Of a stretch of DNA of 64,000 nt, positions 8,930 through 17,271 are shown in pieces. This DNA is from Chloroflexota bacterium (GTDB taxonomy: Bacteria > Chloroflexota > Anaerolineae > Anaerolineales > Villigracilaceae), in NCBI GenBank assembly GCA_013388855.1, contig JACAEM010000018.1, forward strand, positions 62,001 to 126,000, read 5' to 3'. Within the stretch, counting starts at the first letter, position 1, and each line of letters begins with the position of its first letter. The notes beneath the pieces were generated by a model. That model worked only from the letters and a program-made list of their open reading frames with translations. It was not told the origin of the DNA and ran no database searches. Made by a program: the position numbers and the translations under genes.

Positions 8930-9924
8930 GTTATCGCATCTGCTTGCTTCCCGGTGATGGTATCGGGCCGGAAGTCATTAACTGCGCTGAACAAGTCTTG
9001 CGTGCTTTGCCTTTGAATTTTGAATTCGTCCGTGCGGATATTGGCTTCGGCGCCTATCAATGTTTCGATACCCCATTACCTGATTCAACGTTGAATGAAA
9101 TACGCTGCTCTTCCGCTGCCTTGTTTGGCGCTGTGACCACACCGCCCAATGTCCCGGATTATTTCTCCCCCGTTGTGCGGATGCGCCAGTCTCTTGAATT
9201 ATACGCGAACCTGAGACCGATCCGATCTATCCCTCATACATCCTCGCGATCGAACATCGACCTCATCATTGTCCGTGAGAATACGGAAGGGCTGTACTCA
9301 GGCATTGAGCGACTGGAAGAAGATGGCAATCGTGCAATCACTGAACGGGTGATCACGCGCCATGGGGCAGAGCGAATCATTCGTAAAGCTTTTGACCTGG
9401 CGCGGCAAACAAATCGCAAGTCTGTACATGTGATCCATAAAGCCAATGTTCTGCGGCAGACTTGTGGTTTGTTTCGTGAAGTTGCTTTGGATGTTGCAAA
9501 AGAATATCCCGACATTATGATGCATGAAATGCTTGTGGATACCTGTGCCATGGAACTTGTCCGCGCGCCGGAGCAGTTTGAGGTGATTGTCACAACGAAT
9601 CTTTTCGGCGATATTCTGAGTGATGAAGCCTGTATGTTTGCCGGCGGACTGGGCGTCGCGGCATCAGGAAATATTGGTGTGAATACTGCAGTATTTGAAC
9701 CGGTACATGGCAGCGCGCCAACTTTGGTTGGCAAAGGCAAAGTGAACCCTATTGCTACATTCCTCGCCGCGGCGATGATGCTTGAGTATCTGAACGAAAA
9801 TGAATTCGCGGAACGATTGCGCGACGCGGTGAATGCCTGTATCGCGGATGGAGAATCCACGCCGGATTTGGGCGGGAACCTGACAACGAGGCAGGTGATG
9901 GAAAGTGTTATTCGAAGACTCTGA
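8926..9924 (+). CDS. hicdh: Homoisocitrate dehydrogenase
   Basis: The 332-residue product is a beta-decarboxylating dehydrogenase that would oxidise homoisocitrate to 2-oxoadipate with NAD+. LLPGDGIGPEV is at the N-terminus, RENTEGLYSG near residue 116, HKANVLRQTCGLF near 168, TTNLFGDILSDEA near 225 and EPVHGSAP near 263, where the coenzyme binds. RENTEGLY and the short length match Thermus-type homoisocitrate dehydrogenase more than LeuB. It overlaps lysU by 4 bases. Confidence 0.86.
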   Translation: MSYRICLLPGDGIGPEVINCAEQVLRALPLNFEFVRADIGFGAYQCFDTPLPDSTLNEIRCSSAALFGAVTTPPNVPDYFSPVVRMRQSLELYANLRPIRSIPHTSSRSNIDLIIVRENTEGLYSGIERLEEDGNRAITERVITRHGAERIIRKAFDLARQTNRKSVHVIHKANVLRQTCGLFREVALDVAKEYPDIMMHEMLVDTCAMELVRAPEQFEVIVTTNLFGDILSDEACMFAGGLGVAASGNIGVNTAVFEPVHGSAPTLVGKGKVNPIATFLAAAMMLEYLNENEFAERLRDAVNACIADGESTPDLGGNLTTRQVMESVIRRL

Positions 9925-9935
9925 TTTTCAAGTGT

Positions 9936-10016
9936 GTCGTTGTGAGATCGAAGGTCGGAGTAACTTCCTGTGTTGAAGGATTGTTTTGTCACAAATGACG
10001 CTTCTCGCAATGACGT
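9936..10016. repeat. Degenerate dispersed repeat between hicdh and lysX
   Basis: The 108-bp gap between the two genes holds TCGTTGTGAG at its left and ACGCTTCTCGCAATGACG at its right end. The second resembles the CGTCATTGCGAG-type repeat found in many bacterial genomes. AAGGAG just before ATG 10033 is the ribosome-binding site of lysX. Confidence 0.4.
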
Positions 10017-10032
10017 AATATAAGGAGTAACA

Positions 10033-10881
10033 ATGATACGTGTCGGCTTTTTATATACCCGCCTGCGTGCAGAGGAAAAATATCTGCTGGAGGAATTGGA
10101 AAAACAACCTGATGTGGATATTATCCGCGTCAACGATGGCGATACATTCTTCGATATCAACCAACTTCCGGAACAGATCGATGTTCTTTTCGAACGCTCT
10201 ATCTCCTATTCGCGCGGGCTTTATATTTCGCGCATCTTTGAGGCGCATGGAATTCCTGTTGTAAATTCATCTGTCGTCGCGGAACGATGTGGCGACAAAT
10301 ACATCACGAGCCAGATCCTGGCGAAGAACGGAATCCCAACTCCCAGAGTGCTGATGGCTTTTGATGAGGAGTCTGCTCTTCGGGCGATCGAGGCGATGGG
10401 CTATCCCTGTGTGCTGAAACCTGTCGTCGGCTCGTGGGGACGTCTGCTGGCGAAAATCGAAAACCGCGAAATGGCAGAGGCATTGATCGAGCACAAAGCC
10501 ACATTGGGAGTTAATCATCAAATCTTCTATATCCAGGAATATATCAACAAACCCGGACGCGACATTCGCGCCTTTGTTGTTGGTAATGAAGCGATCTGTG
10601 CCATCTATCGGTCGTCCGAAAACTGGATCACAAACACCGCGCGCGGCGGCATTGCTACGAATTGTCCTGTTACTGATGAGATAGCGGAATTATGTCATCG
10701 TGCCGCATACGCTGTGGGAGAGGGATTGCTTGCGCTTGATCTTTTTGAGACTGAAAATGGACTCACAGTCAACGAGATCAATCACACAATGGAATTTCGT
10801 AACAGTATCACAACAACCGGTGTCAACATCCCGCAAAAAATGGTCGATTATGTTTTGGCGCAGGTTCCTGTGAAGCTGTAA
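10033..10881 (+). CDS. lysX: Alpha-aminoadipate--LysW ligase (LysX)
   Basis: The 282-residue product is a RimK-like ATP-grasp ligase. In this pathway LysX joins the alpha-amino group of 2-aminoadipate to the C-terminal Glu of the carrier LysW, so that later intermediates are carried and protected. GSWGRLLAK near residue 135 is the glycine-rich ATP loop; RDIRAFVVG and [13 protein letters not shown] near residue 248 are the metal and substrate-binding region typical of LysX/ArgX. Its place after hicdh supports LysX over ArgX or RimK, though some LysX enzymes also make ornithine. No lysW (a ~55-residue protein ending EDWGE) or lysZ, Y, J, K is in the window, so the rest of the pathway must lie elsewhere. 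Confidence 0.88.
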   Translation: MIRVGFLYTRLRAEEKYLLEELEKQPDVDIIRVNDGDTFFDINQLPEQIDVLFERSISYSRGLYISRIFEAHGIPVVNSSVVAERCGDKYITSQILAKNGIPTPRVLMAFDEESALRAIEAMGYPCVLKPVVGSWGRLLAKIENREMAEALIEHKATLGVNHQIFYIQEYINKPGRDIRAFVVGNEAICAIYRSSENWITNTARGGIATNCPVTDEIAELCHRAAYAVGEGLLALDLFETENGLTVNEINHTMEFRNSITTTGVNIPQKMVDYVLAQVPVKL

Positions 10882-10891
10882 GACAAATCGT

Positions 10892-10920
10892 TTGACTAGA
10901 CAAATCCATAGGGGTAAAAT
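10892..10920 (+). promoter_or_regulatory. Promoter of the purine cluster
   Basis: TTGACT (10892-10897), 17 bp, then TAAAAT (10915-10920), close to consensus. It lies right after lysX and 24 bases before the purL ATG. It suggests that the purine cluster has its own transcript. Confidence 0.65.
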
Positions 10921-10944
10921 GTCGCCCATCCACAACAGGTTCAT

Positions 10945-13833
10945 ATGCCGATTTATAAATTTCTTGTTCACAATAAAACCGATGACCCACGAGGTGACGG
11001 GCTCTTGAAAGATGCTCACGCGCTTGGATTTCTGCACCTGAAGAGTATTCAGGTGCGGAACCTCTACTTTGTCGAGGGCCAACTGTCGCAGGAAGAATTG
11101 CAGCAGTTGGCTCTCAAACTTTTAAGCGACCCGGTTACCCAAACCATTGCATGGGAGGAAATATCTGCGCCTCCGACTCCGCCCGAGCCTGATTCTGTTA
11201 TTCTCGAAGTTTCCCTTCGCCCCGGCGTGACCGACCCCGTCGCCGCCGAAATTGTCCGCGCCGCACATGAGTTGGGAATCAACGGAGTCCGCCGCGCCGC
11301 CACGGGTCAACAATTCATTCTCTACTTCGACCCATCCGTTTCCCAATCCGATTCCATCCGCTTATCCGCTTCCATATCCGCTACTCTACTTGCCAACCCC
11401 GTCATTCAACACTGGAAGATCGGCAGCATCGAACCCTCCTTCCCTGAAGAAGCCGAATCCAGCGGACAAGTCGAAACCATCACCATCCGCAACTTGAGCG
11501 ACGACGAACTCCTCGCCCTCTCCAAAGACCGCCGCGCCGCGCTTGACCTCGCCGAGATGCAAGCCATCCGCGCCTACTGCCAAAAAGAAAACCGCGACCT
11601 GACCGACGTCGAATTTGAAACCATCGCGCAGACGTGGAGCGAACATTGTGTTCACAAGACATTCAAGGCAAAGATTGAGATTAGTAATTGGGTAATTGGT
11701 AATTACCAATCCCCAAGTACCAATTACCCGCAAACCATAGACTCGCTAATCAAAACATATTTGAAATCCGCCACCGACAAGATCAACGCCCCCTGGGTCA
11801 TCTCCGCTTTTGTCGACAACGCAGGCATCATCGACTTCGACGAAGAATTCGAAATCTCCTTCAAAGCCGAAACGCACAACCACCCCTCTGCCATCGAACC
11901 CTTCGGCGGCGCGAATACGGGCGTCGGCGGCGTCATCCGCGACATCCTCGGCGTCTCCGCCAAACCCATCGCCAACACGGACGTGCTTTGCTTTGGCAAA
12001 CAAAACGTCTCATTCGATGAACTGCCTGAAGGCGTACTCCACCCCAAACGCATCATGAGCGGAGTCGTTGCAGGCGTGCAGGATTACGGAAACAAGATTG
12101 GCATCCCCACCGTCAACGGCGCAATTCTGTTTGATGAAGGCTACGCCGCCAATCCCCTCGTCTTTTGCGGATGCGTTGGCATCGCCCCGAAGGGACTGCA
12201 CCGCAAAAATCCCCAAGTCGGTGACCGAGTCGTTGTCCTCGGCGGGCGCACAGGACGTGACGGCTTGCGCGGCGCGACCTTCTCCTCCATGACCATGGAT
12301 GCGCAGACAGGCGAAGTCGCTGGCGCATCCGTTCAGATCGGCGATCCCATCGTCGAAAAAGGACTCATCGACGTCATCACCCGTGCCCGCGATCTGCGCT
12401 TGTACAACGATATCACCGATTGCGGCGCGGGCGGCTTATCTTCCGCAGTTGGTGAGATGGCATCCAACATTGGTTGCAACGTTGAACTGAAAAAAGTTAA
12501 ACTCAAATACCCTGGTCTTGCTCCATGGGAGATCTGGCTCTCCGAAGCACAGGAACGCATGGTGCTTGCCGTTGCCCCTGAAAACATCCCCGCCCTGCAA
12601 GAACTCTGCGACACCTTCGACACCGAACTCACCGACATCGGCGAAATCACAGGCGAGCATCGACTCATTGTCCGTTACAACGACTATCCCGTCGTGGACA
12701 TGGATAATGATTTTTTGCATGAGGGTATTCCGCAAAGACAGTTGAAAGCAGAGATTAGAGAACAGAGAGTAGAGAATAGTAGTGACTCAGCCCAAATTAC
12801 TACTGAACCAATCTCTAATCATCTAATCTCTACTTATCTTCTCTCCCTCCTCTCCCACCCTAACATCGCCAGCAAATCCTCCGTCATCCGCATCTACGAC
12901 CATGAAATTCAAGGCGGAACCGTCGTCAAGCCGCTCACGGGCATCGAAGCAGACGCTCCTTCCGACGCGACGGTTCTCAAACCGTTTGGCACGAAAGGCA
13001 TGAAAGGCATCGTCCTCTCGAACGGCATCAATCCCGAATACGGCAAACGCAATGCCTACCACATGGCATTCGCTGTCATTGATGAAGCCATTCGCAACGC
13101 CGTCGCCGTTGGCGCTGACCCAGAGCGCATCGCCATTCTTGATAACTTCTGCTGGGGCGACCCAAAGCGTCCCGAAACCTTAGGCTCACTCGTTGAAGCA
13201 GCCCGCGGCTGTCATGATGCGGCGCTCTTGTTCCGCACTCCTTTTATCAGCGGCAAAGACTCGCTCAACAACGAATATCTCGGCACTGATGGTCAACGTC
13301 ACGCCATCCCGCCCACGCTGCTCATCTCTGCGCTCGGCATCATGGACGACATCACCAAAGCCGTCACGATGGATTTGAAAGAAACGGGCAATGCAATTTA
13401 TCTCGTCGGCAATTTTGCACCTGTGTTTGGCGGTTCGCACTTTGACACAACGATAGACGAATCCATTCCGCAAGTTTCAGAAATCACACCGCAAGTTTAT
13501 AAGGCTTTGCATAACGCGATCAATGCAGGTCTTATCCGCTCTGCACACGATCTCTCCGAAGGCGGATTGGCTGTCGCCGCCGCCGAGATGTGCATTGGCG
13601 GGCGTTTGGGGCTGGATATAACCCCGCCTCTCACTACCCGCGACCTGTTTGGCGAGACGACAGGCTGTTTACTCGTTGAAGTTTCTCCTGCAAACACCGC
13701 CCGCTTCGAAGAGACTTTCAAAGATTTGCCACTCAAAAGACTCGGGCAAGTCATCGCTGACCCCATTCTCAAACTCAACGAAACAACCATTACCGTTGAA
13801 GACCTAACCATTGCCTTCAACACACCCATCTAA
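10945..13833 (+). CDS. purL: FGAM synthase: PurS-PurL fusion
   Basis: This enzyme converts FGAR to FGAM using ammonia supplied by PurQ. The 962-residue protein begins with two PurS-like stretches (about 1-80 and 88-165), normally a separate ~80-residue subunit. The PurL part follows: QTWSEHCVHKTF near 230, KAETHNHPSAIEPFGG near 307, DCGAGGLSSA near 491 and SGKDSLNNEY near 770. No GATase domain is present, consistent with purQ next to it. Three in-frame repeat insertions are visible at residues ~134-146, ~245-262 and ~603-634; all lie in linkers, not in motifs. Confidence 0.93.
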   Translation: MPIYKFLVHNKTDDPRGDGLLKDAHALGFLHLKSIQVRNLYFVEGQLSQEELQQLALKLLSDPVTQTIAWEEISAPPTPPEPDSVILEVSLRPGVTDPVAAEIVRAAHELGINGVRRAATGQQFILYFDPSVSQSDSIRLSASISATLLANPVIQHWKIGSIEPSFPEEAESSGQVETITIRNLSDDELLALSKDRRAALDLAEMQAIRAYCQKENRDLTDVEFETIAQTWSEHCVHKTFKAKIEISNWVIGNYQSPSTNYPQTIDSLIKTYLKSATDKINAPWVISAFVDNAGIIDFDEEFEISFKAETHNHPSAIEPFGGANTGVGGVIRDILGVSAKPIANTDVLCFGKQNVSFDELPEGVLHPKRIMSGVVAGVQDYGNKIGIPTVNGAILFDEGYAANPLVFCGCVGIAPKGLHRKNPQVGDRVVVLGGRTGRDGLRGATFSSMTMDAQTGEVAGASVQIGDPIVEKGLIDVITRARDLRLYNDITDCGAGGLSSAVGEMASNIGCNVELKKVKLKYPGLAPWEIWLSEAQERMVLAVAPENIPALQELCDTFDTELTDIGEITGEHRLIVRYNDYPVVDMDNDFLHEGIPQRQLKAEIREQRVENSSDSAQITTEPISNHLISTYLLSLLSHPNIASKSSVIRIYDHEIQGGTVVKPLTGIEADAPSDATVLKPFGTKGMKGIVLSNGINPEYGKRNAYHMAFAVIDEAIRNAVAVGADPERIAILDNFCWGDPKRPETLGSLVEAARGCHDAALLFRTPFISGKDSLNNEYLGTDGQRHAIPPTLLISALGIMDDITKAVTMDLKETGNAIYLVGNFAPVFGGSHFDTTIDESIPQVSEITPQVYKALHNAINAGLIRSAHDLSEGGLAVAAAEMCIGGRLGLDITPPLTTRDLFGETTGCLLVEVSPANTARFEETFKDLPLKRLGQVIADPILKLNETTITVEDLTIAFNTPI
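11345..11380. repeat. Family A repeat inside purL (in frame)
   Basis: AATCCGATTCCATCCGCTTA followed by TCCGCTTCCATATCCG. It aligns base for base with the copy at 20727-20761 apart from one inserted T and a few substitutions. It is read here as QSDSIRLSASIS within the second PurS-like domain. Confidence 0.7.
11679..11728. repeat. AATTACC-type palindromic repeat in purL (in frame)
   Basis: TTAGTAATTGGGTAATTGG meets its inverted copy in GTAATTACCAATCCCC and ACCAATTACC. It is read ISNWVIGNYQSPSTNYP between the conserved SEHCVHKTFKAKIE and IDSLIKTYL segments. The same unit occurs in carB and, shorter, in purQ. Confidence 0.75.
12751..12846. repeat. AGAGATTAGA inverted repeat in purL (in frame)
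   Basis: GAGATTAGAGAACAGAGAG and CAATCTCTAATCATCTAATC form the arms of a long imperfect inverted repeat with TAGTAGT/ACTACTG near its centre. About 30 residues rich in Ser, Glu and Gln are encoded, between the PurL N- and C-terminal halves. Confidence 0.65.
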
Positions 13834-13856
13834 TATCGATTATCGAATATCTACTC
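13834..13856. repeat. CGATTATCGAATATC repeat between purL and purQ
   Basis: The 31-bp gap is almost wholly TATCGATTATCGAATATC plus CTCTAAC. It resembles the CGAATATCGA units inside carA (27926-27970). No clear ribosome-binding site remains for purQ. Confidence 0.45.
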
Positions 13857-13864
13857 TCTAACTC

Positions 13865-14662
13865 ATGAAACCTCAAACCCTTATCATCCAAGCCCACGGC
13901 ACCAACCGCGATTACGACGTTGCCGAAGCCTTAACTCTCGCTGGCGCAGACCCACATCCCGTTCCACTCAATGACTTGCGCGCTGGCAAAAAACGCTTCG
14001 CCGATTATCAAATGCTCGTCGTCGCGGGTGGATTTTCTTACGCAGACTCGCTCGGTGCAGGCAAACTCCTTGCCCTCGATTTGAACTCCTATTTCAATGA
14101 AGAGATTTCCGCTTTTGTCGAATCAGGCAAACCCGTTATTGGAATTTGTAATGGGTTTCAGGCGCTGGTCAAGTCGGGGATTCTGCCAGGCGAATCCCCC
14201 TCTCCTGGCGGGAGAGGGGCTAGGGGTGAGGGCGCGACATTGACCTTCAACCAACAAGGTCACTTTGAATGCCGTTGGGTAACTCTAAAACCTGTATCTC
14301 AACATTGTATTTGGACAAAAGATTTAAAGACTATTATCGAATGCCCCGTTGCACATGGTGAAGGAAACTTCCAAATCAACAACCAACAACAAATTACCAA
14401 TTACCTATCACCCGACCAAATCGCCCTCACCTACGTCCACCCCGACGGCTCGCCCGCCAACGGAGAGTACCCTGCCAACCCAAACGGCTCCATGCTCGAC
14501 ATCGCTGGCATTTGCAACCCGCAAGGCAATGTACTCGGACTCATGCCCCACCCTGAGAATCACATTTATCCGCACCAACATCCACAATGGACGCGCGGCG
14601 TGAAAGGCAACAGCGGATTGGCGCTGTTTAAAAATGGCGTGAGATATGCTTCGCAAGTCTAA
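13865..14662 (+). CDS. purQ: FGAM synthase glutaminase subunit
   Basis: The 265-residue product is a class I glutamine amidotransferase that feeds ammonia to PurL. VVAGGFSYADSLGAGK is near residue 57, the nucleophile lies in GICNGFQAL near residue 95, and the His/Glu pair in LMPHPENH near residue 228. NGEYPANPNGS is conserved. Between SGILPG and ATLTFN, where relatives have a short turn, residues ~110-124 (ESPSPGGRGARGEG) are encoded by a G/C-rich repeat. A second, shorter repeat follows INNQQ. Confidence 0.93.
   Translation: MKPQTLIIQAHGTNRDYDVAEALTLAGADPHPVPLNDLRAGKKRFADYQMLVVAGGFSYADSLGAGKLLALDLNSYFNEEISAFVESGKPVIGICNGFQALVKSGILPGESPSPGGRGARGEGATLTFNQQGHFECRWVTLKPVSQHCIWTKDLKTIIECPVAHGEGNFQINNQQQITNYLSPDQIALTYVHPDGSPANGEYPANPNGSMLDIAGICNPQGNVLGLMPHPENHIYPHQHPQWTRGVKGNSGLALFKNGVRYASQV
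14196..14232. repeat. CCCTCTCC palindromic repeat in purQ (in frame)
   Basis: CCCCCTCTCCTGGCGGGAGA followed by GGGGCTAGGGGTGAGGG. The core CCCTCTCC-TGGC-GGGAGAGGG is a hairpin of a kind seen between genes in many bacteria. Here it lies inside purQ without breaking the frame. Confidence 0.75.
14391..14405. repeat. AAATTACCAATTACC unit in purQ (in frame)
   Basis: This partial copy of the AATTACC repeat is read QITNYL, between GEGNFQINN and the conserved QIALTYV segment. Confidence 0.45.
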
Positions 14663-14708
14663 AGTCAAAGGTCGAAGGTCAATGACTTTAGACTTTTGAC
14701 CTTTGACC
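14657..14708. repeat. GTCAAAGGTC inverted repeat after purQ
   Basis: GTCTAAAGTCA (14657-14667) pairs with TGACTTTAGAC (14683-14693), and AAAGGTCGAAGGTCAA recurs inverted as TTTTGACCTTTGACC. It includes the purQ stop codon and ends 12 bases before the purC start. Confidence 0.6.
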
Positions 14709-14720
14709 TATAAGGAAATT

Positions 14721-15686
14721 ATGATCGCAAAAGAAGAGCTCCTCAAATTACTACCGCAGGCATTAGGTAAAACAAACCTTCCGCTTCCCAACAAACAGAC
14801 AGGCAAAGTCCGCGAGTGGTATGACCTACCTGACGATAAACGACTCATCGTCACCACGGACAGGCTCTCTGCTTTTGACCGTATTCTCGCGAAAGTCCCA
14901 TACAAAGGGCAAGTCCTCAATCAACTCTCCGCTTGGTGGTTCGAGCAGACTAAAGACATCATTGCCAATCATCTCATCTCAACCCCCGACCCGAATGCTT
15001 CAGTCGTCACCACCGTTCAGCCACTGCCCATCGAAGTCATCGTGCGCGGATATATTACGGGCGTCACGTCCACGGCGTTGTGGTATCGCTACTCCATCGG
15101 CGAGCGGACTATTTACGGCTATGACTTCCCTGATGGCTTGAAAAAGAATCAAGCCTTACCAGAGCCGATCATCACCCCCACCACCAAAGGCGGCGAAACG
15201 GGGCATGATGAACGCCTCACCTGTGCCGAAGTCACCGAAAACGGCTTGCTCGACGAAAAGACTTGGAATCAAGTTCAAGCCGCCGCGCTTGCCATCTTCA
15301 AACGCGGACAGGAAGTTGCCCAAAAAGCAGGCTTGATTCTCGTGGACACCAAATACGAATTTGGCATTGCGCCCGACGGCAGTGTGATGCTCATTGACGA
15401 AGTCCACACACCCGATTCATCCCGTTATTGGAAAGCGGATTCCTACCAAGAAAATTTCAATGCAGGCGAAGAACCCGAAAACTTCGACAAAGAATTCGTC
15501 CGCATTGCATACGCTGAAAAAGGCTATCGCGGCGATGGTGACATCCCATCCATGCCGAATGAACTATGGGCAGCGGCGAGTGAACGTTACATCACCATTT
15601 ATGAAATGCTCACAGGCAAAACCTTTGAGGCGGGCGTATATCCCATTGAAGAACGCCTGCTCAACAATCTGAAAGAGTTGCTATGA
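14721..15686 (+). CDS. purC: SAICAR synthetase
   Basis: The enzyme joins CAIR and aspartate to give SAICAR. The 321-residue product is of the longer type: GKVREWYDL near the start, [12 protein letters not shown] near residue 51, [10 protein letters not shown] near 114 and [12 protein letters not shown] near 228. ATG 14721 is preceded by TAAGGAAATT; an earlier TTG at 14703 falls within the upstream repeat and is unlikely. The stop overlaps purE by 4 bases. Confidence 0.95.
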   Translation: MIAKEELLKLLPQALGKTNLPLPNKQTGKVREWYDLPDDKRLIVTTDRLSAFDRILAKVPYKGQVLNQLSAWWFEQTKDIIANHLISTPDPNASVVTTVQPLPIEVIVRGYITGVTSTALWYRYSIGERTIYGYDFPDGLKKNQALPEPIITPTTKGGETGHDERLTCAEVTENGLLDEKTWNQVQAAALAIFKRGQEVAQKAGLILVDTKYEFGIAPDGSVMLIDEVHTPDSSRYWKADSYQENFNAGEEPENFDKEFVRIAYAEKGYRGDGDIPSMPNELWAAASERYITIYEMLTGKTFEAGVYPIEERLLNNLKELL

Positions 15687-16183
15687 CCCATCCGCTCATT
15701 GCCATCATCATGGGTTCCAAGTCTGATTGGGAGACGATGGAACATGCGACCAAAACGCTCGACCAATTAAACATTCCCTACGAAGTCAAAATCGTTTCGG
15801 CGCATCGCACACCTGACCTGCTGTTTCAATTCGCCGAGTCCGCTCACGAGCGCGGCATTGAAGTCATCATTGCTGGCGCGGGCGGCGCGGCGCATCTGCC
15901 TGGAATGACCGCCGCCAAGACGCATCTGCCCGTGCTGGGTGTGCCCGTCCAATCGAAGGCGCTCAACGGCATGGATTCCCTCCTCTCCATCGTGCAAATG
16001 CCCGCGGGCATTCCCGTTGGCACACTGGCTATCGGGCGCGCGGGCGCGGTCAATGCGGCACTGCTCGCGGCGTCCATCGTTGTCAACAAACACAGTGAAC
16101 ATCTCGACGCCCTGCTCGCCTATCGCGCCGCGCAGACCCAATCCGTTTTGGATAACCCCGACCCGCGAGAAGATAACGGATGA
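15683..16183 (+). CDS. purE: N5-CAIR mutase (class I PurE)
   Basis: The 166-residue product rearranges N5-CAIR to CAIR, the step after Pur[13 protein letters not shown] is at the N-terminus, SAHRTPD near residue 39, [12 protein letters not shown] near 63 and [20 protein letters not shown] near 91, all typical of class I. It overlaps both purC and purK by ATGA junctions. Confidence 0.96.
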   Translation: MTHPLIAIIMGSKSDWETMEHATKTLDQLNIPYEVKIVSAHRTPDLLFQFAESAHERGIEVIIAGAGGAAHLPGMTAAKTHLPVLGVPVQSKALNGMDSLLSIVQMPAGIPVGTLAIGRAGAVNAALLAASIVVNKHSEHLDALLAYRAAQTQSVLDNPDPREDNG

Positions 16184-17271
16184 TGAACATTGGCATTTTG
16201 GGAGCAGGACAACTGGGACGCATGCTCGCCCTGGCTGGATACCCGCTCGGACATCGCTTCCGCTTCCTAGACCCCGCCTCCGACTCACCCGCAGGCTTGC
16301 TCGCTGACCATCTGGCATTGGACTACTCTGACACATCCGCTCTCGAGCAGTTTGCTAATGGATTAGATGTAGTGACATACGAGTTTGAGAACGTCCCTGT
16401 GGAGGCGGCGCGTTACTTGGAAAAGTTTGTTCCTGTGTATCCGCCGCCAATGGCATTGGAAAAAGCACAAGACCGTTTCGTTGAAAAATCCTTTTTTCAA
16501 GAGTTGGGGATACCTGCGCCGAAGTTTGAAAGCGGATTATCGAATCGGATAGCGGATGGAATCGGATTCCCTGCTGTGTTGAAGACACGCCGCATGGGGT
16601 ATGACGGGAAGGGGCAGGTGGTGGCGCACTCACAGGCAGAGTTAGAAAGCGGATTATTGAAACCGATAGCAGATAAAGCGGATTCGTTTATCTTGGAAGA
16701 GTTCGTTGCATTTGATCGTGAACTATCCATTATTGCCGTTCGGGGTAAATCTGGCGGTACGAAGTTTTATCCGTTGATCGAGAATCGTCATCGTGATGGG
16801 ATCTTGCGGTTGTCGCTGGTGATCGGAAATATCACGGCGGAGTTGCAAAAGCAGGCAGAGGAATATGCCCAACGGATTTTGTCTGCGTTGGATTATGTCG
16901 GTGTGCTGACGATTGAATTTTTTGAGAAGGACGGTCAATTGCTGGCAAATGAAATGGCGCCGCGCGTTCACAACAGCGGGCACTGGACAATCGAAGGGGC
17001 GATCACGTCTCAGTTCGAGAATCAGGTTCGGGCGGTGTGTGATGCGCCGCTTGGGAGCACGAGTCCGCTTGGAGTGTGCGCCATGGTCAATTTGGTGGGA
17101 ACGCTTCCAGACGAGACATCCATCTTGAAAATTGAGGGAGCGCATTTGCATTTGTACGATAAGGCTCCGAGACCAAAGCGCAAGCTGGGGCATATTACTT
17201 TGGTTGAAAAAGACGTTACGACGTTGAATAAAAAATTGGATGAGATAAGGAAAGTGTATGCTGAATTTTAG
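16180..17271 (+). CDS. purK: N5-CAIR synthetase
   Basis: This ATP-grasp enzyme carboxylates AIR with bicarbonate and [16 protein letters not shown] is at the N-terminus, then [12 protein letters not shown] near residue 137, [13 protein letters not shown] near 177 and [18 protein letters not shown] near 255. The 363 residues are of normal length, yet residues 117-130 and 156-169 are each encoded by a family A repeat (both read ESGL....IAD). They replace linker segments that in relatives carry unrelated helices. Confidence 0.95.
   Translation: MMNIGILGAGQLGRMLALAGYPLGHRFRFLDPASDSPAGLLADHLALDYSDTSALEQFANGLDVVTYEFENVPVEAARYLEKFVPVYPPPMALEKAQDRFVEKSFFQELGIPAPKFESGLSNRIADGIGFPAVLKTRRMGYDGKGQVVAHSQAELESGLLKPIADKADSFILEEFVAFDRELSIIAVRGKSGGTKFYPLIENRHRDGILRLSLVIGNITAELQKQAEEYAQRILSALDYVGVLTIEFFEKDGQLLANEMAPRVHNSGHWTIEGAITSQFENQVRAVCDAPLGSTSPLGVCAMVNLVGTLPDETSILKIEGAHLHLYDKAPRPKRKLGHITLVEKDVTTLNKKLDEIRKVYAEF
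16528..16568. repeat. Family A repeat in purK, copy 1 (in frame)
   Basis: GAAAGCGGATTATCGAATCG then GATAGCGGATGGAATCGGATT. It is the reverse complement of the purL and purM copies and is read [14 protein letters not shown] at residues 117-130. Confidence 0.8.
16645..16684. repeat. Family A repeat in purK, copy 2 (in frame)
   Basis: GAAAGCGGATTATTGAAACC then GATAGCAGATAAAGCGGATT. It lies 77 bp after copy 1 in the same orientation and frame, read [15 protein letters not shown]. Confidence 0.8.

Noticed and set aside
5542-9924. Leucine biosynthesis genes leuA, leuC, leuD, leuB
   Set aside because: The families overlap, but lysX at the end, the RENTEGLY motif of the dehydrogenase, the homocitrate-synthase-like first enzyme and the Lys-rich leader favour the alpha-aminoadipate lysine route.
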